DNA from: CAYTZH01 sp964442285
Lineage (GTDB): Bacteria; Myxococcota_A; UBA9160; JAFDET01
Reading direction: 5' to 3'
DNA: 24,705 bases
NCBI GenBank assembly: GCA_964442285.1
Contig: CAYTZH010000056.1
Span: 1 to 24,705, forward strand
The notes under the pieces are model-generated. The model was not told the DNA's origin, did not search any database, and was given only the letters and a program-made list of their open reading frames with translations. The translations under genes were made by a program, and so were the position numbers. Below, piece after piece: positions 17,782 to 24,705 of the stretch. The stretch's first letter is position 1; each line of letters opens with the position of its first letter.

Positions 17782-19580
17782 TTCCCCGGGAACGCATCCG
17801 CAATTTCTGCATCATCGCCCACGTCGACCACGGCAAGAGCACGCTCGCCGATCGACTGCTCGATGCGACGCATACCCTCACCCAGCGCGAGAAGCGCGAA
17901 CAGTTCCTCGACAAGATGGAGCTCGAGCGCGAGCGCGGAATCACGATCAAGGCCCAGACGGTGCGCATGCGCTATCGGGCGCAGGACGGTCACGACTACC
18001 TGCTCAACCTGATCGACACGCCCGGCCACGTGGACTTCTCCTACGAGGTCTCCCGGGCCCTGCAGGCCTGCGAGGGCGCCGTCCTCGTGGTGGACGCCTC
18101 TCAGGGGGTGGAGGCACAGACCCTGGCCAACGCCTACCTGGCCGTCGACGCGGGTCTCGAGCTCGTGCCCGTCGCCAACAAGATCGACCTTCCGGCGGCC
18201 GATGCGCGCCGGGCGGCCGAAGAGGTGGAGGACGTCATCGGCCTCGAGGCCGACTCGGTGCTGGCGATCTCCGCGAAGACGGGGCAGGGCGTCGAGGCGC
18301 TCCTGGAGCGGATCGTCTCCGACGTGCCCCCGCCGAGCGGGGACCCGGCCGCCCCCCTGCGGGCGCTGTTATTCGACGCCTGGTTCGATCCCTACGTGGG
18401 TGTGGCCATGCTCGTGCGCGTGATGGACGGCGAGCTGCAGAAGCGCCAGAAGATCCGGCTCATGGCCCGGCGCACGGAGCACGAGGTGCAGCAGCTCCAC
18501 GTGGTGGATCCCAACCCGCGCCCGGTGGACACGCTGGCGGCGGGTGAGGTGGGCGTGGTGATCGCCGGCCTGAAGAGCCTGGACGAGGTGCGCATCGGCG
18601 ACACGCTCACCTCCCTGGCGGACCCGGCCGAGGAGCCGCTGCCGGGCTTCAAGCTCGTGAAGCCCATGGTCTTCAGCGGCCTCTACCCCGTGGATGCCGA
18701 GGACTACGAGCCGCTGAAGGCGGCCCTCGAGAAGCTCCGGCTCAACGACGCCTCCTTCTCCTACGAGCCCGAGACCAGCGCCGCCCTCGGCTTCGGCTTC
18801 CGCTGCGGCTTCCTGGGCTTCCTCCACGGCGAGATCATCCAGGAGCGCCTCGAGCGCGAGTACGAGCTGCGGCTCATCACCACGGCGCCCACGGTGCGCT
18901 ATCGGGTCGTCACCAAGGCCGGCGAGGAGTTCGAGATCGAGAGCCCCGCGGCGCTTCCCGAGACCGGCGACCTCGACCGCGTCGAGGAGCCCATGGTGAC
19001 CGCGACCATCCACGTGCCCTCGGAGTTCGTCGGACCGGTGCTGTCGCTCTGCCAGGACCGGCGCGGTCGCCAGCGGGACATGCGGGTGCACGGCAGCCGG
19101 GTCCAGATCCGCTACGACCTGCCCCTCGCGGAGATCGTCGTCGACTTCCACGACCGTCTGAAGAGCTGCACGCGCGGCTACGGCTCCTTCGACTACGAGC
19201 TGGAGGGCTACGAGCCGGCCGACCTGGTGAAGCTCGACATCCTCGTGAACGGCCAGTCGGTGGATGCCCTCTCGCTCATCGTCCACCGCGACAAGGCCCA
19301 GACGCGCGGGGGCGAGCTCGCGCGCAAGCTCAAGGAGTTCATCCCGCGCCAGATGTACGAGGTGGCGATCCAGGCGGCGATCGGCTCGCGGGTCATCGCC
19401 CGCACCAACGTGAAGGCCCTGCGGAAGAACGTCACGGCGAAGTGCTACGGTGGCGACATCACCCGGAAACGCAAGCTCCTCGAGAGGCAGAAGGAGGGCA
19501 AGAAGCGCATGAAGCGGGTCGGATCCGTGGAGATCCCGCAGGAGGCATTCCTGGCGGCCCTCCGCATCGACGACCAATGA
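17778..19580 (+). CDS. lepA: Elongation factor 4 (LepA)
   Basis: The product is 600 residues, matching E. coli (599). It is a ribosomal GTPase related to EF-G, linked to back-translocation and to 30S maturation or initiation. GTPase motifs are AHVDHGKST (14-22), DTPGHVDF, NKID and SAKTG. The LepA-specific C-terminal region has GEIIQERLEREY earlier and YGGDITRKRKLLERQKEGKK near the end. The GTG start overlaps the epimerase stop (GTGA). The stop overlaps the lepB ATG, the classic lepA-lepB pair. Confidence 0.99.
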
Positions 19581-20407
19581 GCACCGGGGGCGACACGAGC
19601 GACCGCGTCGAGCAGCGCCTGGAGTACGAGAGCGCTCCGGCGCCGCCCCGATCCTGGCTCCGCCGCCAGGCCGAGGGGCTCAACACGCTGCTGGTCGCCG
19701 TCGTGATCGCCCTGGCGATCCGTGCCTTCGTGATCGAGCCGTTCCGGATTCCTTCGGGCTCGATGCTCGACACGCTGCTGATCGGCGACCACCTCTTCGT
19801 CAACAAGTTCGTCTACGGAGTCAGGATCCCGTTCACCGAGCTGCGACTCCCGGGACTCCGCGAGCCCGAGCGTGGGGATGTCGTGGTCTTTACCGTGGCG
19901 CGACAGGGGCAGGCGATCCATCCTGCCGACCGCCGCCCGGATCTGCCGCGGGAGGAGTTCGTGAAGCGGATCGTCGGCCTGCCGGGCGACACCATCGAGG
20001 TGGATCGCGGACGCATCGTGCTCAACGGGCGGGAGGTGGCGGCGGAGGACACGGGCGAGACCTTCGCCGACGAGGCCGGACGCCAGCTGCGGGTGAAGCA
20101 GCAGACCGTGGGCGACTGCGGGTTCCGGGTGCTCGACGACACCCAGCTCGCCGGCCTGCGCCAGAGCCGCTTCACCGTCGAGCCCGGGCGCTACTTCGTG
20201 ATGGGCGACAACCGCGACCACTCCAACGACAGCCGCGCCTGGGGCACGGTGCGTCTCGAGGAGGTCAAGGGGCCGGCCTTCGTCCTGTACTGGTCGTGGG
20301 ACTTCAACGGGAGCTGGGGCTCCCTCCTGAACCCGGTCAACTGGTGGGACCTGCTCGCCCACCGGACCCGCTGGGGGCGCATCGGCGACGGCGTCGGCTG
20401 CGATTGA
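19577..20407 (+). CDS. lepB: Signal peptidase I
   Basis: The product is 276 residues. After a cytoplasmic head, one membrane span (about residues 36-53) leads to the catalytic site IPSGSMLDTLL with Ser62. The general base lies in EEFVKRIVGLPGD (Lys130), and the conserved box VMGDNRDHSNDSRAWG follows. The enzyme cleaves signal peptides of exported proteins on the outer face of the cytoplasmic membrane. The domain between the Lys box and the GDNRD box is expanded by about 50 residues, as in many Gram-negative enzymes. ATG 19577 overlaps the lepA stop. Confidence 0.97.
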   Translation: MSTGGDTSDRVEQRLEYESAPAPPRSWLRRQAEGLNTLLVAVVIALAIRAFVIEPFRIPSGSMLDTLLIGDHLFVNKFVYGVRIPFTELRLPGLREPERGDVVVFTVARQGQAIHPADRRPDLPREEFVKRIVGLPGDTIEVDRGRIVLNGREVAAEDTGETFADEAGRQLRVKQQTVGDCGFRVLDDTQLAGLRQSRFTVEPGRYFVMGDNRDHSNDSRAWGTVRLEEVKGPAFVLYWSWDFNGSWGSLLNPVNWWDLLAHRTRWGRIGDGVGCD

Positions 20408-20432
20408 CGCCGCCGGGGCCGCTCCCTACCCT
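20404..20432 (+). promoter_or_regulatory. Candidate sigma70-type promoter for the pyr operon
   Basis: TTGACG (20404-20409, five of six to consensus) overlaps the lepB stop. Seventeen bases later TACCCT (20427-20432) keeps the key A2 and T6 of a -10 box but only three of six bases. Transcription would begin near 20439, giving a leader of about 49 bases that includes the PyrR-like hairpin. Weak evidence from sequence alone. Confidence 0.3.
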
Positions 20433-20456
20433 CCGCTTCGACCCGTCCCTTTTAAA

Positions 20457-20474
20457 TCCGTCCCGTGAGGCGGA
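20457..20474 (+). promoter_or_regulatory. PyrR-binding-loop RNA hairpin before pyrR
   Basis: The RNA can form a 6-bp stem: U57-A74, C58-G73, C59-G72, G60-C71, U61-G70, C62-G69 (numbers are 20400 plus). The hexaloop is CCGUGA at 20463-20468. This fits the known PyrR binding consensus ARUCCNGNGAGGYU at 12 of 14 positions, including the CNGNGA loop; the two mismatches replace the outer A-U pair by C-G. The stem ends next to the Shine-Dalgarno AAAAAGG (20474-20480), so PyrR binding would be expected to block translation. No terminator follows, which argues against attenuation. Confidence 0.7.
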
Positions 20475-20487
20475 AAAAGGCGAGCAG

Positions 20488-21111
20488 GTGACCGGCGAGA
20501 ATCCTCCCAGTCCCACGCGCGAGACCCAGGCCGCGCCCCCTCCCGGCCTCGAGCCCACGGCAAACGTCGTTCTGGACGACCGGGTCATCCGCCGCGCCCT
20601 CATGCGGATCGCCCACGAGCTCATCGAGCGCAACGAGGATCTCTCCCGGCTCTACCTCGTCGCGATCCCCAACGGCGGCGTGCCCCTCGCCCGCCAGCTC
20701 GCCGAGAACCTGCGGCAGGTGGCCGACCTCGAGGTCACCGTCGGCATCCTCGATACGACCCTCTACCGGGACGACCTGATCACCCGCGGCTCGCGTCCGC
20801 GGCTGCGGCGCACGGAGATGCCGTCGGTCGTGGACGACCGGGCGGTGGTGCTGGTGGACGACGTCGCCAACACCGGCCGGACGATTCGCGCCGCCATGGA
20901 CGCGCTGATGGACTTCGGGCGCCCGAGCTCGGTGCAGGTGGTGGCGCTGGTGGACCGCGGACATCGCGAGCTGCCCATCAAGATCGACTACGTGGGCAAG
21001 AACGTCCCCACCCGGAAGGGGGATCGGGTGGAGATGCGCGGGCACGGGGGCGACCTGGAGGGTCCGCTCGAGGTGGTGCTGATCCCCGGGACCGAGGAGG
21101 GTTCCGCATGA
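20488..21111 (+). CDS. pyrR: PyrR pyrimidine regulator / uracil phosphoribosyltransferase
   Basis: The product is about 207 residues from GTG 20488, with AAAAAGG seven bases upstream; PyrR is usually about 180, so there is a roughly 25-residue Pro-rich N-terminal addition. Motifs are VIRRALMRIAHELIERN, LYRDDL, the PRPP loop VVLVDDVANTGRTIRAAMDAL and ALVDRGHRELPIKIDYVGKN. PyrR binds pyr mRNA when UMP is high and can make UMP from uracil and PRPP. The PRPP loop has Ala-Asn where most family members have Leu-Tyr/Phe. It heads pyrR-pyrB-pyrC-carA-carB and is preceded by a matching RNA hairpin. Confidence 0.92.
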   Translation: MTGENPPSPTRETQAAPPPGLEPTANVVLDDRVIRRALMRIAHELIERNEDLSRLYLVAIPNGGVPLARQLAENLRQVADLEVTVGILDTTLYRDDLITRGSRPRLRRTEMPSVVDDRAVVLVDDVANTGRTIRAAMDALMDFGRPSSVQVVALVDRGHRELPIKIDYVGKNVPTRKGDRVEMRGHGGDLEGPLEVVLIPGTEEGSA

Positions 21112-22052
21112 TCGCAACGGACCTGCTGGGCGTGGAGGATCTCGAGCGGTCGGACATCGAGCTCATCCTGGAGACGGCGGAGCGGATGCAGGAGGTGGGC
21201 ACGCGCTCCGTGAAGAAGGTGCCGTCGCTGCGGGGCCGCACGATCGTGAACCTGTTCTTCGAGCCCTCGACGCGCACCCGCACGAGCTTCGAGATCGCCG
21301 GCAAGCGCCTCTCTGCCGACGTGGTGAACTTCTCCACGTCCAGCTCGAGTCTCTCCAAGGCCGAGAGCATCCTGGACACGGCGCGCACCCTCGATGCCAT
21401 GACCCCGGACGCGGTCGTGGTGCGCCACAAGGTGGCCGGGGTGCCGAAGCGGATCGCCGACGCCCTGGACTCCCCGGTCATCAACGCGGGGGACGGGGCC
21501 CACGAGCATCCCACCCAGGCGCTGCTCGACCTGCTCACCGTGTACCAGGACAAGGGCCGCATCGACGGGCTCACGGTCGCCATCGTCGGAGACATCGTGC
21601 ACTCGCGGGTCGCGCGCTCCAACATCTACGGCTTCCTGAAGATGGGGGCCGAGGTCCGCGTGGTGGGGCCGCCCACCATGCTCCCGGTCGGCGTGGAGAC
21701 CCTGGGCGTGAAGGCCTTCACCTCGCTGCGGGAGGCTCTCGACGGCGTCGACGTGGTCATGGCCCTGCGCATCCAGCTCGAGCGGCTGGCCGGCTCGCTC
21801 TTCCCGAGCATCCGGGAGTACGCCGCCACGTTCGGCATCAACCGCTCCAGCCTCCGCTACGCCAAGGACGACGCCATCGTGATGCATCCGGGCCCCGTGA
21901 ACCGCGGGGTCGAGCTGGACCACGACCTCGCCGACGACCGGCCGGGCGTGATCCTCGACCAGGTCCGCAACGGCGTGGCCCTGCGCATGGCCGTGCTCTA
22001 CCTGCTCTCGGGCCGGGAGCGCGGCGAGCGGCGGCCGGGAGCTTCGGCGTGA
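21108..22052 (+). CDS. pyrB: Aspartate carbamoyltransferase catalytic subunit
   Basis: The product is 314 residues. It makes carbamoyl-aspartate from carbamoyl phosphate and aspartate, the first committed step to UMP. The carbamoyl phosphate site is FFEPSTRTRTSFE, followed by the mobile loop with SSSLSKAESILDT and by HEHPTQALLDLLT. The aspartate-binding half includes VMALRIQLERL and MHPGPVNRGVE. No pyrI regulatory subunit is adjacent; the neighbour is a dihydroorotase, so a pyrB-pyrC complex is possible. The ATG overlaps the pyrR stop (ATGA). Confidence 0.98.
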   Translation: MIATDLLGVEDLERSDIELILETAERMQEVGTRSVKKVPSLRGRTIVNLFFEPSTRTRTSFEIAGKRLSADVVNFSTSSSSLSKAESILDTARTLDAMTPDAVVVRHKVAGVPKRIADALDSPVINAGDGAHEHPTQALLDLLTVYQDKGRIDGLTVAIVGDIVHSRVARSNIYGFLKMGAEVRVVGPPTMLPVGVETLGVKAFTSLREALDGVDVVMALRIQLERLAGSLFPSIREYAATFGINRSSLRYAKDDAIVMHPGPVNRGVELDHDLADDRPGVILDQVRNGVALRMAVLYLLSGRERGERRPGASA

Positions 22053-23344
22053 GTCGTCTGCTGATCCGACGCGGCCGGCTGCTCGACCCGGCCTCGGGCC
22101 GGGACGAGCCCGGCGACCTGCTCGCGGAGGACGGCGTCATCGTGGCCGTCGGGCCGGGGCTCGACCCCCGGGGCGCCGAGATCCTCGACGCCGACGGCGG
22201 CTGGATCACCCCGGGGTTCGTGGATCTGCACTGTCATCTCCGGGAGCCCGGTCAGGAGTACAAGGAGGACATCGCTTCGGGCGGTCGGGCCGCCGTGGCG
22301 GGTGGCTTCACGACGATCTGCTGCATGGCGAACACCACGCCGGTGAACGACGATCCCTCGCTCACCGACTACATCCTCGACCGGGCCCGCCAGGACTGCC
22401 CGGCCCGGGTGCGGCCGATCGCCGCAGCGACCAAGGGCCTCGCCGGCGAGGTCATGACGGAGATGTCGGCGCTCGTCGACGCCGGCGCGGTGGCATTCAG
22501 CGACGACGGCAAGACGATCATGGACAGCGGCGTCATGCGCCGGGTGCTGGAGTACTCGCGCCTGGTGGACAAGGCGGTGATCACCCACGCCGAGGACCGG
22601 ACCCTGGTGGCCGGAGGCGTGGTGAACGAGGGCGCCGTCTCCACCCGGCTGGGCCTTCCCGGCAATCCTGCCGCCGCGGAGACGGTCCACGTGGCGCGGG
22701 ACATCATGCTGGCAGAGCTCGTCGGTGCCCACCTGCACGTGGCCCACGTGTCCACGGCCGGCGCCGTGGCGCTGATCCGCGCGGCGCGCGAGCGCGGGGC
22801 CCAGGTCACGGCGGAGGTCACGCCCCACCACCTGGTGCTCACCGACGAGGCCACCCTGGGCTTCGACACCAACACCAAGATGGCACCGCCCCTGCGCTCG
22901 GCCGAGGACCGCCGGGCCTGCCAGGAGGCGCTGGCGGACGGCACGCTCGATGCCATCGCCACCGACCACGCGCCCCATGCCACCCACGAGAAGGAGATGG
23001 ACTTCGTGGAGGCGCCCAACGGCATCCTGGGCTTCGAGACCGCCCTGGCGGTGGTGATGGAGCTGGAGCGGACCGCGGCGATCCCGGCCCTGGAGCTGGT
23101 GCGACGCCTGACGGAGGGTCCCGCCCGGGTGCTGAGGCTCGACGTCGGCACCCTTGCCGTGGGGGCTCCTGCGGACCTCGCCCTGGTGGATCCCGAGCGG
23201 CGCTGGGTCTACGACCCGGCCAAGGGCTATTCGAAGAGTCGCAACTCGCCCTGGGCCGGCCAGGAGCTCGTGGGACGGGTGACCGCGACGGTGGTCGGCG
23301 GCAGCCTCGTCTACCACGTGGATCGGGGAGTACTGGTTCCATGA
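22049..23344 (+). CDS. pyrC: Dihydroorotase, class I
   Basis: The product is 431 residues with a GTG start overlapping the pyrB stop. It cyclises carbamoyl-aspartate to dihydroorotate. Metal and substrate residues are present: DLHCHLREPGQEYKED (H61, H63, R65), SDDGKTIMDSG, ITHAED, HVAHVST and ATDHAPHATHEK, so this is not the inactive PyrC-like partner that some bacteria carry beside pyrB. It belongs to the longer class related to Aquifex and Bacillus enzymes, and differs from the E. coli type of about 348 residues. The stop overlaps the carA ATG. Confidence 0.97.
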   Translation: MSRLLIRRGRLLDPASGRDEPGDLLAEDGVIVAVGPGLDPRGAEILDADGGWITPGFVDLHCHLREPGQEYKEDIASGGRAAVAGGFTTICCMANTTPVNDDPSLTDYILDRARQDCPARVRPIAAATKGLAGEVMTEMSALVDAGAVAFSDDGKTIMDSGVMRRVLEYSRLVDKAVITHAEDRTLVAGGVVNEGAVSTRLGLPGNPAAAETVHVARDIMLAELVGAHLHVAHVSTAGAVALIRAARERGAQVTAEVTPHHLVLTDEATLGFDTNTKMAPPLRSAEDRRACQEALADGTLDAIATDHAPHATHEKEMDFVEAPNGILGFETALAVVMELERTAAIPALELVRRLTEGPARVLRLDVGTLAVGAPADLALVDPERRWVYDPAKGYSKSRNSPWAGQELVGRVTATVVGGSLVYHVDRGVLVP

Positions 23345-24537
23345 GCTGGATCCGCGCGAAACCCGCGTGCCTGGCCCTGGCCGATGGCACGGTCTACCGC
23401 GGCCAGGCCTTCGGCGCCGAGGCGGTCGGTACGGGAGAGGTCTGCTTCAACACCAGCATGTCCGGCTACCAGGAGATCCTGACCGACCCCTCCTACGCCG
23501 GTCAGCTCGTGGCGATGACCTACACCCAGATCGGGAACGTCGGAGCCAATCCCGACGACGACGAGTCGCGCGGCGTGTTCCTGCAGGGGTTCATCGTGAA
23601 GGAGCCCTTCACGCCGAGCAGCTGGCGCTCCCAGGAGGACCTGGACGCCTTCCTCCGGCGCCACGGAACGCCCGGCATCGGCGGTATCGATACCCGGGCC
23701 CTCGTGCGGCGCATCCGGGACGGCGGCTTCCAGAACGGGGTGATCAGCACCGATCCGGCCCGGCAGGACCCCGAGGCGCTGGTCGACGAAGCGCGCCGGG
23801 CGCCCGGTCTGGAGGAACGCGACCTGGTGGCGGAGGTCACTTGTCGCGAGCCCTACCGCTGGCAGGAGGGCCGCTGGCCGGGGGTGGCCGGTGCGCTGCC
23901 GGCGGCCGCGCGGCCGACGCCCGCGCTGCGCCTCGTGGCCTACGACTTCGGTGTCAAGCGCAACATCCTGCGCCTGCTGGTCGAGCAGGGCTTCGAGGTC
24001 ACGGTGGTGCCCGCCACGACGTCCGTCTCCGAGGCGCTTCGCCTCGGGCCCGACGCGGCGTTCCTCTCCAACGGCCCGGGAGACCCGGCGGCGGTGCAGG
24101 GCGTCCAGCCCATCGTCCGGGAGCTCGCGGAGCGGCTTCCCCTGTTCGGCATCTGCCTGGGTCACCAGATCCTCGGTCTCGCCCTGGGCGGTCGCACGCG
24201 CAAGCTCCGCTTCGGGCACCATGGCGGCAACCAGCCCGGGCAGGATGTGCACACGCGCAAGGTCGCCATCTGCGCCGAGAACCACGGCTACGCCGTGGAG
24301 GCCGACTCCCTGCGCGAGGCCGGCGAGGCCGTCGAGGTCACCCACGTGAACCTCAACGACGGTACGGTCGAAGGCCTGGCCCATGCCGAGAGACCGCTGT
24401 TCTCGGTGCAGTACCACCCGGAGGCGTCGCCGGGGCCCCACGACGCCGAGTACTTCTTCCGCCGCTTCCGCGCGATGGTCGAGCGCCATCGCGCGGGCGA
24501 GACCGTGAGCGGTCTCGCCGTCGCCCGAGGAGGCTGA
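23341..24537 (+). CDS. carA: Carbamoyl phosphate synthetase small subunit
   Basis: The product is 398 residues. It hydrolyses glutamine and channels ammonia to CarB. The N-terminal domain has FNTSMSGYQEILTDPSY. The class I glutaminase has SNGPGDP, the nucleophile Cys272 in LFGICLGHQILGLALGG, ENHGYAVE, and His359/Glu361 in VQYHPEASPGPHD. The carbamoyl phosphate made feeds pyrB in the same operon and also arginine synthesis. Both flanking genes overlap it by ATGA or TGATG, which would keep subunit ratios balanced. Confidence 0.98.
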   Translation: MSWIRAKPACLALADGTVYRGQAFGAEAVGTGEVCFNTSMSGYQEILTDPSYAGQLVAMTYTQIGNVGANPDDDESRGVFLQGFIVKEPFTPSSWRSQEDLDAFLRRHGTPGIGGIDTRALVRRIRDGGFQNGVISTDPARQDPEALVDEARRAPGLEERDLVAEVTCREPYRWQEGRWPGVAGALPAAARPTPALRLVAYDFGVKRNILRLLVEQGFEVTVVPATTSVSEALRLGPDAAFLSNGPGDPAAVQGVQPIVRELAERLPLFGICLGHQILGLALGGRTRKLRFGHHGGNQPGQDVHTRKVAICAENHGYAVEADSLREAGEAVEVTHVNLNDGTVEGLAHAERPLFSVQYHPEASPGPHDAEYFFRRFRAMVERHRAGETVSGLAVARGG

Positions 24538-24705
24538 TGCCGCGCCGATCCGACATCCACACGATCATGGTGGTGGGCTCCGGTCCCATCGTGATCGGCC
24601 AGGCCTGCGAGTTCGACTACTCCGGCACCCAGGCCTGCAAGGCCCTCCGGGAGGAGGGCTACCGGGTCGTCCTCGTCAACTCGAATCCGGCGACCATCAT
24701 GACCG
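24537..24705 (+). CDS. carB: Carbamoyl phosphate synthetase large subunit (N-terminal part)
   Basis: The first 56 codons are present before the window ends. PRRSDIHTIMVVGSGPIVIG, then QACEFDYSGTQACKALREEG and VLVNSNPATIMT are the conserved beginning of CarB. The complete enzyme would be about 1,070 residues with two ATP-grasp halves. ATG 24537 overlaps the carA stop (TGATG), and AGGAGG (24527-24532 region) serves as the ribosome binding site. It continues the pyr operon beyond the window. Confidence 0.97.
   Translation, partial: MPRRSDIHTIMVVGSGPIVIGQACEFDYSGTQACKALREEGYRVVLVNSNPATIMT

Noticed and set aside
18367..18369. Rare TTA codon in lepA as a bldA-type control point
   Set aside because: A single rare codon in an organism with no sign of being a streptomycete; not enough to claim regulation.
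20296..20487. A longer PyrR starting inside lepB
   Set aside because: It would translate through the leader hairpin and overlap the lepB end by over 100 bases; GTG 20488 has a good Shine-Dalgarno.

Overview
The window is a single co-directional, very gene-dense stretch of a high-GC bacterial chromosome (by eye about two-thirds to 70% G+C). All 40 genes, including two cut by the window edges, lie on the + strand. Most are joined by 4-base ATGA/GTGA start-stop overlaps or gaps under 20 bases, and the longest gap is 95 bases. The gene content (TlpA-type thioredoxin, FtsB-like and SPOR proteins, UDP-glucuronate decarboxylase-like enzyme, LepB with an extended periplasmic domain) suggests a Gram-negative-type organism. 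A deltaproteobacterial-like phylum (Myxococcota, Desulfobacterota or Binatota) is my best guess, held with low confidence. There is no rRNA, tRNA, CRISPR array, transposon or phage gene in view.

Layout: (1) 1-98, the end of tuf. (2) 194-13592, a fused S10-spc-alpha ribosomal superoperon: rpsJ-rplD-rplW-rplB-rpsS-rplV-rpsC-rplP-rpmC-rpsQ-rplN-rplE-rpsH-rplF-rplR-rpsE-rpmD-rplO-secY-adk-map-rpmJ-rpsM-rpsK-rpsD-rpoA-rplQ. (3) 13594-16814, an envelope and division group around argS: tlpA-like, ftsB-like, argS, SPOR protein. (4) 16807-20407, a UDP-glucuronate decarboxylase-like gene, lepA and lepB. (5) 20488-24705, a pyrimidine operon pyrR-pyrB-pyrC-carA-carB, running off the end of the window. 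No gap exceeds 300 bases.

How the genes work together: blocks 1-2 supply ribosomal proteins, the SecY translocon, the RNA polymerase alpha subunit and N-terminal methionine removal. LepA and LepB continue the translation and export theme. Block 3 joins an arginyl-tRNA synthetase to two probable septum proteins. Block 5 makes UMP precursors under PyrR control.

The two most interesting points are these. First, the otherwise orderly ribosomal cluster lacks rplC (L3), rplX (L24) and rpsN (S14) at their usual sites, and also infA, with tidy junctions. L3 and L24 are the two proteins described as initiators of 50S assembly in E. coli. Second, an RNA hairpin with a CNGNGA hexaloop, matching the PyrR-binding-loop consensus, lies directly against the ribosome binding site of pyrR, which suggests autogenous translational control of the pyr operon. 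A second possible RNA switch overlaps the rpoA ribosome binding site.
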